Source: Shinella sp.
GTDB lineage: Bacteria; Pseudomonadota; Alphaproteobacteria; Rhizobiales; Rhizobiaceae
Assembly (NCBI GenBank): GCA_003248775.1
Contig: QFQX01000032.1
Span: 1-51,108 of the forward strand
Direction of reading: 5' to 3'
Length of the DNA: 51,108 nucleotides
How positions within the stretch are numbered: position 1 is the stretch's first letter; the number at the start of each line of letters is the position of its first letter. Position numbers and translations under genes: made by a program. Positions 39,891 to 47,961 of the stretch are shown here, piece by piece. The notes under the pieces are model-generated. The model worked only from the letters and a program-made list of their open reading frames with translations, did no database searches and was not told where the DNA came from.

Positions 39891-40765
39891 GCTGGCACCT
39901 CCACATTGCGCACCTGACGCAGCTTGAGAATGGCAAGCACCAGCATCAGGGACAGGGCGCCGATGGCGATCAGCACCAGCGTCAGCGCCGCACCGAGCGG
40001 CCAGTTGACGCGGGTCTCGAAACTCTGCCGGATCAGTTCCGATGCCAGCGGCGACGTGCCGCCACCCAGAACCTTCGGCTCGAGAAAGACACCGAGGCTG
40101 AGAACGAACACCAGCACCGCACCGGAATAGAGTCCCGGACGTGACAGCGGCAGCGTCACCTCGAAGAAGGTGCGGATGCGCGAGGCACCGGCGTCATAAG
40201 ATGCCAGCATCAGGTCGCGGTCGATCCTCACCAGAGACAGATAGATCGTGAAGACGGGATAGACCGCGAGGTTGTACACCATGCCGATCATCGTCGCCGT
40301 CTCGGTGAACAGCAGGTTCGTCGCCTCCGGCCCGAAGCCGAGATGGGCGAGCAGCCAGTTCAGCACGCCGTTCTTGTCCAGCACCAGGATCCAGCCGAAG
40401 GTCTTCAGCACGGCATCCGTCAGGAAGGCAAAGATGATCAGGATCTGGATCTGTGCGTTATATGCCTTGAGGCGGGTCGCCAGCGCATAGGCCGCGGGAT
40501 AGGCGATGAGCAGGCACAGCACGACGCAAAGGAGCGCCATGCCCACCGTGCGCATCATGATCGTCCAGTAGTGCGGCTTGGAGAAGACCTCCGTCCACAC
40601 CTTGAGATCCCAGGTCCAGTTGAGGCGATAGAACTGCGTCGTCTGGAAGGACAGGACCGCGGTCATGGCCAGCGGAATGATGAAGAAGACGACCATCACG
40701 ATCGCCAGCGGCGCGACGGCTGCAATGAGAACCGGATCGTTCCAGGTCTTGGCGTGTGTCGTCAT
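39887..40765 (-). CDS. ABC transporter permease, PotB-like
   Basis: A 292-residue permease with six predicted helices and the EAA loop M-L-A-S-Y-D-A-G-A-S-R-I-R-T-F-F-E-V-T-L-P-L-S. Compared with PotC-like it has the longer N-terminal periplasmic loop usual for PotB. Four-base overlaps with both neighbours show tight translational coupling. Confidence 0.93.
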   Translation of the reverse strand: MTTHAKTWNDPVLIAAVAPLAIVMVVFFIIPLAMTAVLSFQTTQFYRLNWTWDLKVWTEVFSKPHYWTIMMRTVGMALLCVVLCLLIAYPAAYALATRLKAYNAQIQILIIFAFLTDAVLKTFGWILVLDKNGVLNWLLAHLGFGPEATNLLFTETATMIGMVYNLAVYPVFTIYLSLVRIDRDLMLASYDAGASRIRTFFEVTLPLSRPGLYSGAVLVFVLSLGVFLEPKVLGGGTSPLASELIRQSFETRVNWPLGAALTLVLIAIGALSLMLVLAILKLRQVRNVEVPA

Positions 40766-41865
40766 GCCTGCCCCGCCAGAAGGAAAGCCTGCGACGGCTG
40801 GAAGCCCACCTGCACGGCCTCACCGACCTCGGCCGGCAGTTGCAGCGAACCGGCAAGATCAACGATCAGCGGCGCATCCCGACCCGCGATACGGACACGA
40901 TACTGCGTGGACGATCCCTTGATGAAATACTCCTCGACGGTGCCGGCAAGCAGCCATTCGCCTGCCACGGCATCGCCCCGCACCAGCCGCAGGGTTTCCG
41001 GACGGACGAGCAGCGAACCCTCGGTGCCGGAGAAGGCGGGCGAGATATTTGGCTCGGCCAGCGTGGCCGGAGCATTGCCGGCGAGCGGGCTCACAATCGT
41101 TGCCGATCCGTCGCCGCCCCGAGTCACGGACACCGGCAGGAAATTCGTTTCGCCAATAAAACCGGCGACGAAGGTCTCGACGGGACGGTAATAGATGTCG
41201 GACGGCGTGCCGATCTGCACAACACGGCCGCCGCGCATGACGCAGATGCGGTCGGCGAGCATCATCGCCTCTTCCAGATCGTGCGTCACCAGAACGAAGC
41301 TCGTGCCGAGTTCCCGGTGCAGCTTCTTCAGCTCCGCCTGCAGCGACTTCTTGAGCTTGGCGTCAAGCGCGCTCATCGGCTCGTCCAGCAGAAGCACGCC
41401 GGGGCGCGATACCAGTGCACGCGCCAGCGCCACGCGCTGCTGTTCGCCACCGGAAAGCTGGGCCGGATAACGGTTCAGATATTCCGGCTTGAGATGCATG
41501 AGATCGAGCATCGCGCGCACCCGTGTCGCGATCTCGGCCTTGTTCGTCCTGGCAAGCTTCAGCGGAAAGCCGATGTTTTCCGCCACCGTCTTGTGCGGAA
41601 ACAGCGCCAGCTTCTGGAACACCATGCGGGTCGGCCGCTTGGCCGCGGGCACTCCGGCCATGTCGCGTCCCTCGATGGAGAGCGCGCCTTCGGTCGGGTC
41701 CTCGAAACCGGCGAGTATCTTTAGGAGCGTGGTCTTGCCGCAGCCGGACGGTCCGACGAGCGCAACGAACTCACCCTCGGCAATCGAGAGCGAGACACCG
41801 TGCAGCGCACGCGCCGTCCCGTAATCCTTGACGATGTTGGCGGCGTGAATGATCGGATTGGCCAA
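40762..41865 (-). CDS. ABC transporter ATP-binding protein, PotA-like
   Basis: A 367-residue ATPase. Walker A G-P-S-G-C-G-K-T-T is at 38-46, the signature L-S-G-G-E at 137-141, and Walker B V-L-L-L-D-E-P ends at 163, followed by the switch His in V-L-V-T-H-D. The C-terminal ~110 residues form a TOBE-type regulatory domain. It overlaps the PotB-like gene by four bases and lies 191 bp after the binding-protein gene. Confidence 0.95.
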   Translation of the reverse strand: MANPIIHAANIVKDYGTARALHGVSLSIAEGEFVALVGPSGCGKTTLLKILAGFEDPTEGALSIEGRDMAGVPAAKRPTRMVFQKLALFPHKTVAENIGFPLKLARTNKAEIATRVRAMLDLMHLKPEYLNRYPAQLSGGEQQRVALARALVSRPGVLLLDEPMSALDAKLKKSLQAELKKLHRELGTSFVLVTHDLEEAMMLADRICVMRGGRVVQIGTPSDIYYRPVETFVAGFIGETNFLPVSVTRGGDGSATIVSPLAGNAPATLAEPNISPAFSGTEGSLLVRPETLRLVRGDAVAGEWLLAGTVEEYFIKGSSTQYRVRIAGRDAPLIVDLAGSLQLPAEVGEAVQVGFQPSQAFLLAGQA

Positions 41866-42008
41866 ACTTCAGCTTCCCTGTCTCTGGAGCATCTGCGGGT
41901 GAAACGATGTTCCCCGAGCTTCTCCATCTCCTTGTTTCTGCGCAATGCCGGACAGCAAGCCGCCGTGGACTTTTCCGGGATTCCGCACTGTATCTCGGGC
42001 AAATGGAA

Positions 42009-42042
42009 CGCGACCCGCGACGGCGGACTGCCGCGGGTCGCG
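42009..42042 (-). terminator. Intercistronic hairpin after the binding-protein gene
   Basis: CGCGACCCGCG (42009-42019) pairs perfectly with CGCGGGTCGCG (42032-42042). There is no strong T-run. Such stems after binding-protein genes usually stabilise the upstream mRNA and give higher binding-protein levels than permease levels. Confidence 0.6.
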
Positions 42043-42056
42043 ACCGTAAGGAGGAC

Positions 42057-43214
42057 TTAGCGCGCAGCAAGCTCTTCCTGCCAGATGGCCAGCATGTCAT
42101 CGACATTCGGCGCAACGGTGTGGAACTGGCTGTTGTCCCAGGCCGTCCACATGTAGTCCATCTGCAAGGCCTTCTTCTCGGCGTCGGAGAACAGAGCTTC
42201 GGCCTTCTGGTTCGGCACGAGGTTGCAGGTCGCTTCCGTGATCGCGAGCTGCTTGGCGACTTCCGGCGAGACGATGTACTTCAGGAAGTCGGCCGCGACC
42301 TTGCTGTCCTTGCCGTTCTCGATGAGGCCGGTCGCCTCCATCCAGATGATACCCTGCTTCAGGCCGTTCTTCGGTTCGGGCACGATCGACTGGATATAGT
42401 CGTGGCCCTGCAGGCGAAGCGACGAGGTGCAATAGGTGCCGCCGCCGATGAGCGCGCGGAACGAACCGTCGATCAGGCCCTTCTGGGCGACCGCGAGGTC
42501 TGCGACGATGGCGCGGGTGTTCTTGAAGGCTGCGCGCAGCACCTTGCGAACTTCATCGAGCGCCGCCTGGTCGAGTTCCTCGTAAGGATTGACGCCGGCA
42601 TAGAGAGCGAGCGGCATGATCGGCCAATCACCCCAGTCGAGAAGGCAAATCTTGTCCTTGTAGGCGCTGTCGAATACCGGCGCGTAGGACGACCAGCTCT
42701 CGAGCTTGTCGAACTTGGTGTTGACGGTCGGGCCGACCCAGCCCCAGCGTGTCGGCAGACCGGTGGTCTTGCCGTCGAACTGCAGCGGCTGGAAGGGCGC
42801 GCGGAACTGCGGGTAGAATTCCGCATACTGGTCGGCGAACTCGGCATCGTCGATGTACCGGCAAATGCCGGCAGGTCCCATGCGCGCAATCCACGGGCTG
42901 TCGGAGGAAACGAGGTCGAAATCCTTCGACGCACCGGCTGCGAGCTTGGCAAAGCCGCCGGCAGAGTCGGTGATCAGGTCGACCGAGATGGAAACGCCCT
43001 TTTCCTTCTGGAAGGGTTCGAGAATGGACGGCGCATTATAGCCTTCCCAGCACATGTAGTTGATGCTGTCGGCCGCCTGTGCGCCGCGCGGCATGCCGAG
43101 AAGGCCGCCGCCTGCCGCGGCAAGGCCGAGACCGCCCATGCCCTTGAGCACGGACCGGCGGGAGATTGAGCCCGCGATCAAAGAATTGCCGATGTCTGCT
43201 GTTCCTTTTGTCAT
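42057..43214 (-). CDS. ABC substrate-binding protein, PotD/SpuD-like, Tat-exported
   Basis: A 385-residue periplasmic binding protein of the polyamine-type SBP_bac_6/8 fold. The N-terminus has the twin-arginine motif S-R-R-S-V-L-K-G at 18-25 and a hydrophobic region ending A-Q-A-A. Tat export is common for rhizobial members. Mature-start C-W-E-G-Y-N-A-P resembles the W-x-x-Y segment that lines polyamine sites. ATG 43214 follows AGGGAAAAGGAC; the longer frame to 43304 overlaps the GS-like gene. The ligand could be a polyamine, amino alcohol or opine-like amine. Confidence 0.92.
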   Translation of the reverse strand: MTKGTADIGNSLIAGSISRRSVLKGMGGLGLAAAGGGLLGMPRGAQAADSINYMCWEGYNAPSILEPFQKEKGVSISVDLITDSAGGFAKLAAGASKDFDLVSSDSPWIARMGPAGICRYIDDAEFADQYAEFYPQFRAPFQPLQFDGKTTGLPTRWGWVGPTVNTKFDKLESWSSYAPVFDSAYKDKICLLDWGDWPIMPLALYAGVNPYEELDQAALDEVRKVLRAAFKNTRAIVADLAVAQKGLIDGSFRALIGGGTYCTSSLRLQGHDYIQSIVPEPKNGLKQGIIWMEATGLIENGKDSKVAADFLKYIVSPEVAKQLAITEATCNLVPNQKAEALFSDAEKKALQMDYMWTAWDNSQFHTVAPNVDDMLAIWQEELAAR

Positions 43215-43270
43215 TGTCCTTTTCCCTCTTTTTTTAAAAATTCGACACTGTGGTCGCTGCCTGTCGGATC

Positions 43271-44614
43271 TCAGACGATGCCGAGATATCGCCTGATCTC
43301 CCATTCGCTGACCTGCTTCTGGTATTCCCTGTATTCGAACCGGCGACCGGTCACGAAACTGTCGACGAAGGCGTCGCCGAAGATCTCCCGCGCGATGACG
43401 CTGCGGTCGAGGCGGTCTGCGGCCTGACCGAGATCACTCGGGAAGACGGCATGCGGCTCGGGCGCGGAAAGATAGAAATTCTCGTCGCTCGCCGCCGGCG
43501 GCTCGATCTCGTTTCGGATGCCGTGGAGGCCAGCACCCAGACACATGGACAAAGCGAGATACGGATTGGCGTCGGCGGACGGCACGCGGAATTCCACGCG
43601 GGTCGCCTCCGGGCTGTCATTGATGATGCGAACGGCCGAGGTGCGGTTCTGCACGCCCCAGTTCGCCGCCGTCGGCGCCCAGGCACCCGGCACCAGCCGC
43701 TTGTAGGCATTGACCGTGTGCGAGCACATGGCCAGCATTTCCGGCATCAGCTTCAGCAGGCCGCCGACGAAATGCCGGCCCGTGCGGCTGAGACCATCCG
43801 GCGAATCCGGGTCCGAGAACGCCGGATTGCCGTTCCGGTCGCGCATCGAGACATGCAGATGGCCCGACTGGCCCGGGAGATCGGGAGAAAGCTTCGACAT
43901 GAAGCCGGCCGTCAATCCGTTGCGGGAGAAATAGGCCTTGGCGAAATTCTTGAAGAGCACCGCGTCATCGGGCGACTTGATGCCCTTGGCATAAGTCAGC
44001 GGCACTTCGAAACAGCCCGGTCCAAGCTCGGTGTGGATGGCGTCGAGCTTGATCTCCATCGCATTCATCGCCTGCGCCAGCCCGTCCAGCAGCTCGCCAT
44101 GAAGAGCCGAGGTCTGCAGCGAATAGGTGCGGTTGCCTTGGGCGAAGTTGGTGAGGTCGCGATATTTCTTGGCCTTCAGTGTTTCCGGCGTCTCCGAAAA
44201 CAGGAAGAACTCGTATTCGAAGGCGGAAGCCACCGAAAAGCCCATGCTGTCGGCCTCGTCCAGAAGACGAAGGCAGAGGTTGCGCGGGGAGCGCTCGCCG
44301 AACTCTCCGGAAAAATCCGCGATGCAGAGCGCGGATGCCGGGGAGAAAGGATAGACACGCAGCGTGTCGGTGAAAATCTCGGCGGGGCGGTCGATGAAGG
44401 CGCTTTCCGCATAGGTCTTCTCGGCAATATCCCAGAAGTAGAGCACTTCACAGAAAGGATAGCCGGACTTGGCGAGCTTGACCGCCTTGTCGGCCTGGAC
44501 CAGCTTGTCGCGGAATTCACCTTCCGGATCGATCATGCCGACGTGAACGGACTTGGCGCCCATCTCGGAAAGGGCCGCCTCGAACTCAACCGAATTGTTT
44601 CGGGCCTTGTGCAT
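43271..44614 (-). CDS. Glutamine-synthetase-family enzyme (gamma-glutamyl-amine synthetase-like)
   Basis: A 447-residue enzyme of the GS fold. Visible are the ATP/metal segments F-E-Y-E-F-F-L-F, G-P-G-C-F-E-V, S-G-H-L-H-V-S and N-A-Y-K-R-L-V-P-G-A-W-A-P, and R-V-E-F-R-V-P-S-A-D-A-N-P-Y-L. The adenylylation-site motif N-L-Y-D-L-P of GlnA is absent. With a polyamine-type ABC transporter directly downstream it is most likely a PuuA/IpuC-like ligase that joins glutamate to an amine. It is the first gene of the operon and divergent from the LuxR-type gene. Confidence 0.9.
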   Translation of the reverse strand: MHKARNNSVEFEAALSEMGAKSVHVGMIDPEGEFRDKLVQADKAVKLAKSGYPFCEVLYFWDIAEKTYAESAFIDRPAEIFTDTLRVYPFSPASALCIADFSGEFGERSPRNLCLRLLDEADSMGFSVASAFEYEFFLFSETPETLKAKKYRDLTNFAQGNRTYSLQTSALHGELLDGLAQAMNAMEIKLDAIHTELGPGCFEVPLTYAKGIKSPDDAVLFKNFAKAYFSRNGLTAGFMSKLSPDLPGQSGHLHVSMRDRNGNPAFSDPDSPDGLSRTGRHFVGGLLKLMPEMLAMCSHTVNAYKRLVPGAWAPTAANWGVQNRTSAVRIINDSPEATRVEFRVPSADANPYLALSMCLGAGLHGIRNEIEPPAASDENFYLSAPEPHAVFPSDLGQAADRLDRSVIAREIFGDAFVDSFVTGRRFEYREYQKQVSEWEIRRYLGIV

Positions 44615-44671
44615 CAGGTTCCTGCCATTATTGTTTTGTCGAACGCTACCGCTCGAAAAGAAGACAAGAAA

Positions 44672-44687
44672 TATCCCGTTAGGGATA
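44672..44687. promoter_or_regulatory. Operator-like dyad TATCCC-GTTA-GGGATA
   Basis: Perfect 6-bp arms in the short divergent region between the GS-like operon and the LuxR-type gene, 57 bp upstream of the GS start and 49 bp before the regulator. It is a good candidate for the LuxR-type regulator's site. Confidence 0.5.
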
Positions 44688-44736
44688 GACGGGGCTAAAT
44701 GTCGGCGCGGAGGGCGTTATCGCAGGGCTGGGAGGT

Positions 44737-45531
44737 ATGGTGAAAAACGAATTTGCACGATGGAATGAAAATGTGGGCGGCTTCATCCGGGCCATCGGAA
44801 CGCCGGAGCTGCCGCGCAAGCTTTCAGCAGCAATTGCCGACGAAATGCCTTTCGACATCGCCATGGTGTTCGCCTATCAGGGCACAGAGAACCCCGTCTG
44901 CCTCTACCATAACCTCGACGAGGAACGGGCGGCGACGGTCATTACCGCCTATGCCAAGGGGCCTTACCTGCTCGACCCGTTCTATCTCGCCGCGATCGAT
45001 CCGAAGATCACCGGCGTGCGCCACCTGCGCAAGATGGCGCCGGACCAGTTCTACAGCACGGAATATTATCGCCAGCATTATGGCCGCACCCGCATCCGCG
45101 ACGAGATCGGCATCGTCTGCCGCCCTCCGGGCGCGGGCGCTGTCGTCATCAGCTTCACCCGTCCGGGAGACGCGCCCTTCTTCGGTCGCCGCGATTTCAA
45201 CGCGATGCGGGCCATAGAACCCGTGGTGCGCGCCGTTATCGAGGAGCATTGGTGCGACGGACGGGCCGCCGGAAGCGACACCGCGAAACGCGCCGCCGAA
45301 GACCCGATCAACGAAACGCTCGACGTCATGGCCGATGGCATTCTTACCCGGCGTGAAATCGAAATCACCTCCCTCATCCTGCGCGGCCACTCCAGTCGTT
45401 CTATCGCGGAAACGCTGAGCATCGCCGAGGGTACGGTGAAGATCCACCGGAAGAACATCTACCAGAAGCTCGGAGCCTCAAGTCAGTCCGAGCTCTTCTC
45501 CATGTTCATCGTGCAGCTGTCAAAACAGTAG
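44737..45531 (+). CDS. LuxR-family (LuxR-type HTH) transcriptional regulator
   Basis: A 264-residue regulator. The C-terminal HTH (about 203-260) reads L-T-R-R-E-I-E-I-T and later S-I-A-E-T-L-S-I-A-E-G-T-V-K-I-H-R-K-N-I-Y-Q-K-L-G (separate residues). The N-terminal ~190 residues resemble no autoinducer-binding domain that I can recognise (the usual W-x-x-Y-D pattern is missing) and carry no phospho-acceptor, so the sensed ligand is unknown, perhaps the amine substrate. ATG 44737 sits one base after GGGAGG; the GTG at 44740 has better spacing and may be the true start. It is divergent from the GS-like operon. Confidence 0.9.
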   Translation: MVKNEFARWNENVGGFIRAIGTPELPRKLSAAIADEMPFDIAMVFAYQGTENPVCLYHNLDEERAATVITAYAKGPYLLDPFYLAAIDPKITGVRHLRKMAPDQFYSTEYYRQHYGRTRIRDEIGIVCRPPGAGAVVISFTRPGDAPFFGRRDFNAMRAIEPVVRAVIEEHWCDGRAAGSDTAKRAAEDPINETLDVMADGILTRREIEITSLILRGHSSRSIAETLSIAEGTVKIHRKNIYQKLGASSQSELFSMFIVQLSKQ

Positions 45532-45643
45532 CGCGAAGCATTCCGTGCGCCAGCTGTCGCGAAACGCTGGTTTTCGCAGCGTCGAGAAATTCCGCCGCAG
45601 GACTATCGCTCCAATTGGGAGATTTGCAAGAATGGAGACCGAT

Positions 45644-46048
45644 ATGAAAACCGATTGGAACCTGATCCGGACCATGATGGGCGCAGCGATTGATGCCTGC
45701 GAACGGATCGAGGCGACCGGCTGCACTGAACACGACAGGGACGCGACCATCGATGTTGAAGGCCAGAAAGTCAGCGTTCACGATTTTCTTGTGAGCACCT
45801 GGACCCTACCGGAAAACATTCGATATCGCATAATCCGGGAGCGCCACGACAAGGCAACAGACCTACCCTATGTGCCGGAAACGGCCCGCATTCTGGTTGC
45901 GATGGCACAGGCCGGCGCCGAACTGATCGGGGCTGGCGAACCCGCCCCGGCGGAAGGTGATATCCGAAAAATGATTCAATGGTTTGCCGATCACGCCGCG
46001 GCCGGCATCGAACGGGCGATTGCCGATCGTCGCCGCACCGTCGCGTGA
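45644..46048 (+). CDS. Hypothetical protein, unknown family
   Basis: A 134-residue soluble protein, mixed helical, with no motif that I recognise. Helices seem to cover about 4-22, 55-75 and 80-130. It has one Cys pair (C18 and C26 in A-C-E-R-I-E-A-T-G-C). The ATG at 45644 follows GGAGACCGAT; an ATG at 45632 is possible. It lies 112 bp after the LuxR-type gene in the same direction. Confidence 0.65.
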   Translation: MKTDWNLIRTMMGAAIDACERIEATGCTEHDRDATIDVEGQKVSVHDFLVSTWTLPENIRYRIIRERHDKATDLPYVPETARILVAMAQAGAELIGAGEPAPAEGDIRKMIQWFADHAAAGIERAIADRRRTVA

Positions 46049-46190
46049 TTTCAAAGTTACGCGACGGATATATGCGAAAAAGGGGTTTCCATATCTAAGC
46101 CGGCACCCGGCGGCGAGCCCGAATGCCTGATCTCTTTTCTCCACTGCGACTGAGGATACCCAATTGCGAAACGGGCGCGGATGCCGCCGA

Positions 46191-47678
46191 TCAGAAATCG
46201 ACGGTGGCCTTGGGCATGCGCAGCGATTTCTCGGAAATCTCGATGATCGGCTTTGCAGCGGCCTGTTCAGACACCGGAGGAACCCAGCTATCGATGGCCG
46301 ACGCTGCCGGAGCAGACGCGCTGGCCTGTGTCCCCTGCTGACGGTCATTGCGGGCGAACTCGAGCTGTCCCGTGAGAATGGCGATTTCCGAACGAAGCTG
46401 GCGGATCTCGGCCTTGGAGACCTCCGCGCTGCTGCGCAGCTGGCGGATTTCCTCCTGATCGGCGAAGCTGCGCTGGTCGAAATCGCGCTTCATCGTTTCC
46501 GCGTCGCGGTCCCGCTTGTTGCGTGCGTTTTCGGCATCGCGCAGGCGCATGGTCATCTCGGCAACCTGCAGTGACATTTCGCGGCGACCCGCTTCGTTTT
46601 CCGAGGTGCTGGCGCGAGCGGTTGCAAGCTCCTGCGCCAGACGGTCGGCGCGCAGCGTCGTGGTCGAAAGCTCGGCTTTCGACTGCTTAAGCTCGGCACG
46701 CATGCCCTGCATCTCGTCCTCGACCAGCTTGACACGGCCACGAGCGGTCACCAGCAGCTTCTCCACCAGTTCGGCCTTGGAGCTGATCGCTTCATGCCGG
46801 GTCGAAAGCTGCGACATTTCCACGGCCATCGCGCTCTGCTGGTTGTCGAGTTCCGACTGCAGGCGCTTGAGCTTTTCCTGGCTGAACGAATCCTCCTGCT
46901 TGAGCGTGGTGACCTCGCCGAGCAGATTGCGGGAAATCGTTTCCTGATGCTCCAGCCCGCTCTTCAGCCGGCTCCGCTCTTCCGTGAGGCGGGCGATTTC
47001 GCGCGACTGGGCATCGGCCTCGCGGCGCGACGTCTCGATCAGCACCTGATGCTGGGTCCGTTCGGTCTCATACTTCTCGCGCATCATCGCCAGATCGCGG
47101 CTGCGCTGGTCTAGATCCTGATGCGCACGGCGCAGGAGCGCCGCCGTTTCGTCATACTGGGCGATGCGTTCATCGAGTTCGCGACAGACGTCATGGAGAC
47201 GCCGCTGAACGATCTCGAGATCCTGTGAATTTGCATCATAAAGCGCCTGAAGCTTGATCAGCTTTTCGCGGGACTCTTCCGTTTCCGCCCGAAGCTGCGC
47301 GTTCTCGGCGCGCAGTTCCTTGGCCTCGGCAAGCGACCGCTGGCTTTCGCCATCGAGCCGGCGGCGGGCCGTGCTTTCATAATCGAGCAGCGATGCAATA
47401 CGTGCCCGCTCGGCGCGAAGTGCCGCAAGCTCGTTCAGCGCTTCGCCATGAGCCCCGAGCAGCGAGGAAACGCGCTCCTGGAGGAAGCCGAAACCGGAGA
47501 GGAGTTCCTCGGACGAAAGGTGGCTCTCCTCGATCACCGAACCGAAAGTCTGGTCGCCGATCTCGCTGCGCCCCTGCGCCGCCTGAGAATAGGAAGCAGC
47601 CCCGGATTGTCCATCGCCGATCGATGCGCCACCCACTACAGTTCGTGCCGGCTCGTCGCCCCGGCGGAAAAAGCTCAT
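46191..47678 (-). CDS. Long coiled-coil protein (crescentin/intermediate-filament-like?)
   Basis: A 495-residue protein. After a short N-terminus (M-S-F-F-R-R-G, then a Ser/Gly/Gln-rich stretch) almost everything from about 60 to 440 is heptad-like helix rich in Glu, Arg, Leu and Gln, with few prolines or aromatics. The last ~50 residues are Ala/Pro/Ser-rich and end in a short conserved-looking tail. A basic N-terminus followed by a long rod resembles crescentin-type filament proteins, but similar proteins serve other scaffold roles. ATG 47678 follows AGGA; the frame begins at 47696. It is flanked by non-operon spacing on both sides. Confidence 0.85.
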   Translation of the reverse strand: MSFFRRGDEPARTVVGGASIGDGQSGAASYSQAAQGRSEIGDQTFGSVIEESHLSSEELLSGFGFLQERVSSLLGAHGEALNELAALRAERARIASLLDYESTARRRLDGESQRSLAEAKELRAENAQLRAETEESREKLIKLQALYDANSQDLEIVQRRLHDVCRELDERIAQYDETAALLRRAHQDLDQRSRDLAMMREKYETERTQHQVLIETSRREADAQSREIARLTEERSRLKSGLEHQETISRNLLGEVTTLKQEDSFSQEKLKRLQSELDNQQSAMAVEMSQLSTRHEAISSKAELVEKLLVTARGRVKLVEDEMQGMRAELKQSKAELSTTTLRADRLAQELATARASTSENEAGRREMSLQVAEMTMRLRDAENARNKRDRDAETMKRDFDQRSFADQEEIRQLRSSAEVSKAEIRQLRSEIAILTGQLEFARNDRQQGTQASASAPAASAIDSWVPPVSEQAAAKPIIEISEKSLRMPKATVDF

Positions 47679-47961
47679 GACCATCCTGACCCCCAATCCG
47701 GTCTAAAGACTTAAAAAACACATTCCGATTGCTTCTGGCAGGCCACCGCATTTACCTGCCGGTCTTTCCCCAATGACGTCTGCGAGGATCAGACAGGGAG
47801 TGACATTCGTCAAAGGAAACTTTCGGCCAGCACCGGAGCGTCAGCGGATTCCAACAACTTTCTGGTAATAATTTCCGGTCTCTTATTGATTAAGTTCTAA
47901 TATATTGATTACGCAGGGCTTTCCGCAACCGTCCGCCTCCCAAAAAAATGCGGGGCGAGCC
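47679..47961. other. Intergenic region with AT-rich block
   Basis: The minus-strand promoter of the coiled-coil gene should be here. An AT-rich block at 47878-47912 is the only conspicuous feature. No gene or RNA was recognised. Confidence 0.4.

Noticed and set aside
44737..45531. Quorum-sensing LuxR receptor
   Set aside because: The N-terminal domain lacks the usual conserved Trp/Tyr/Asp pattern of the autoinducer-binding domain, and no luxI-type gene is nearby.
45532..45643. Terminator after the LuxR-type gene (ACGCTG/CAGCGT stem near 45561-45580)
   Set aside because: Short stem without a T-run; too weak to call.
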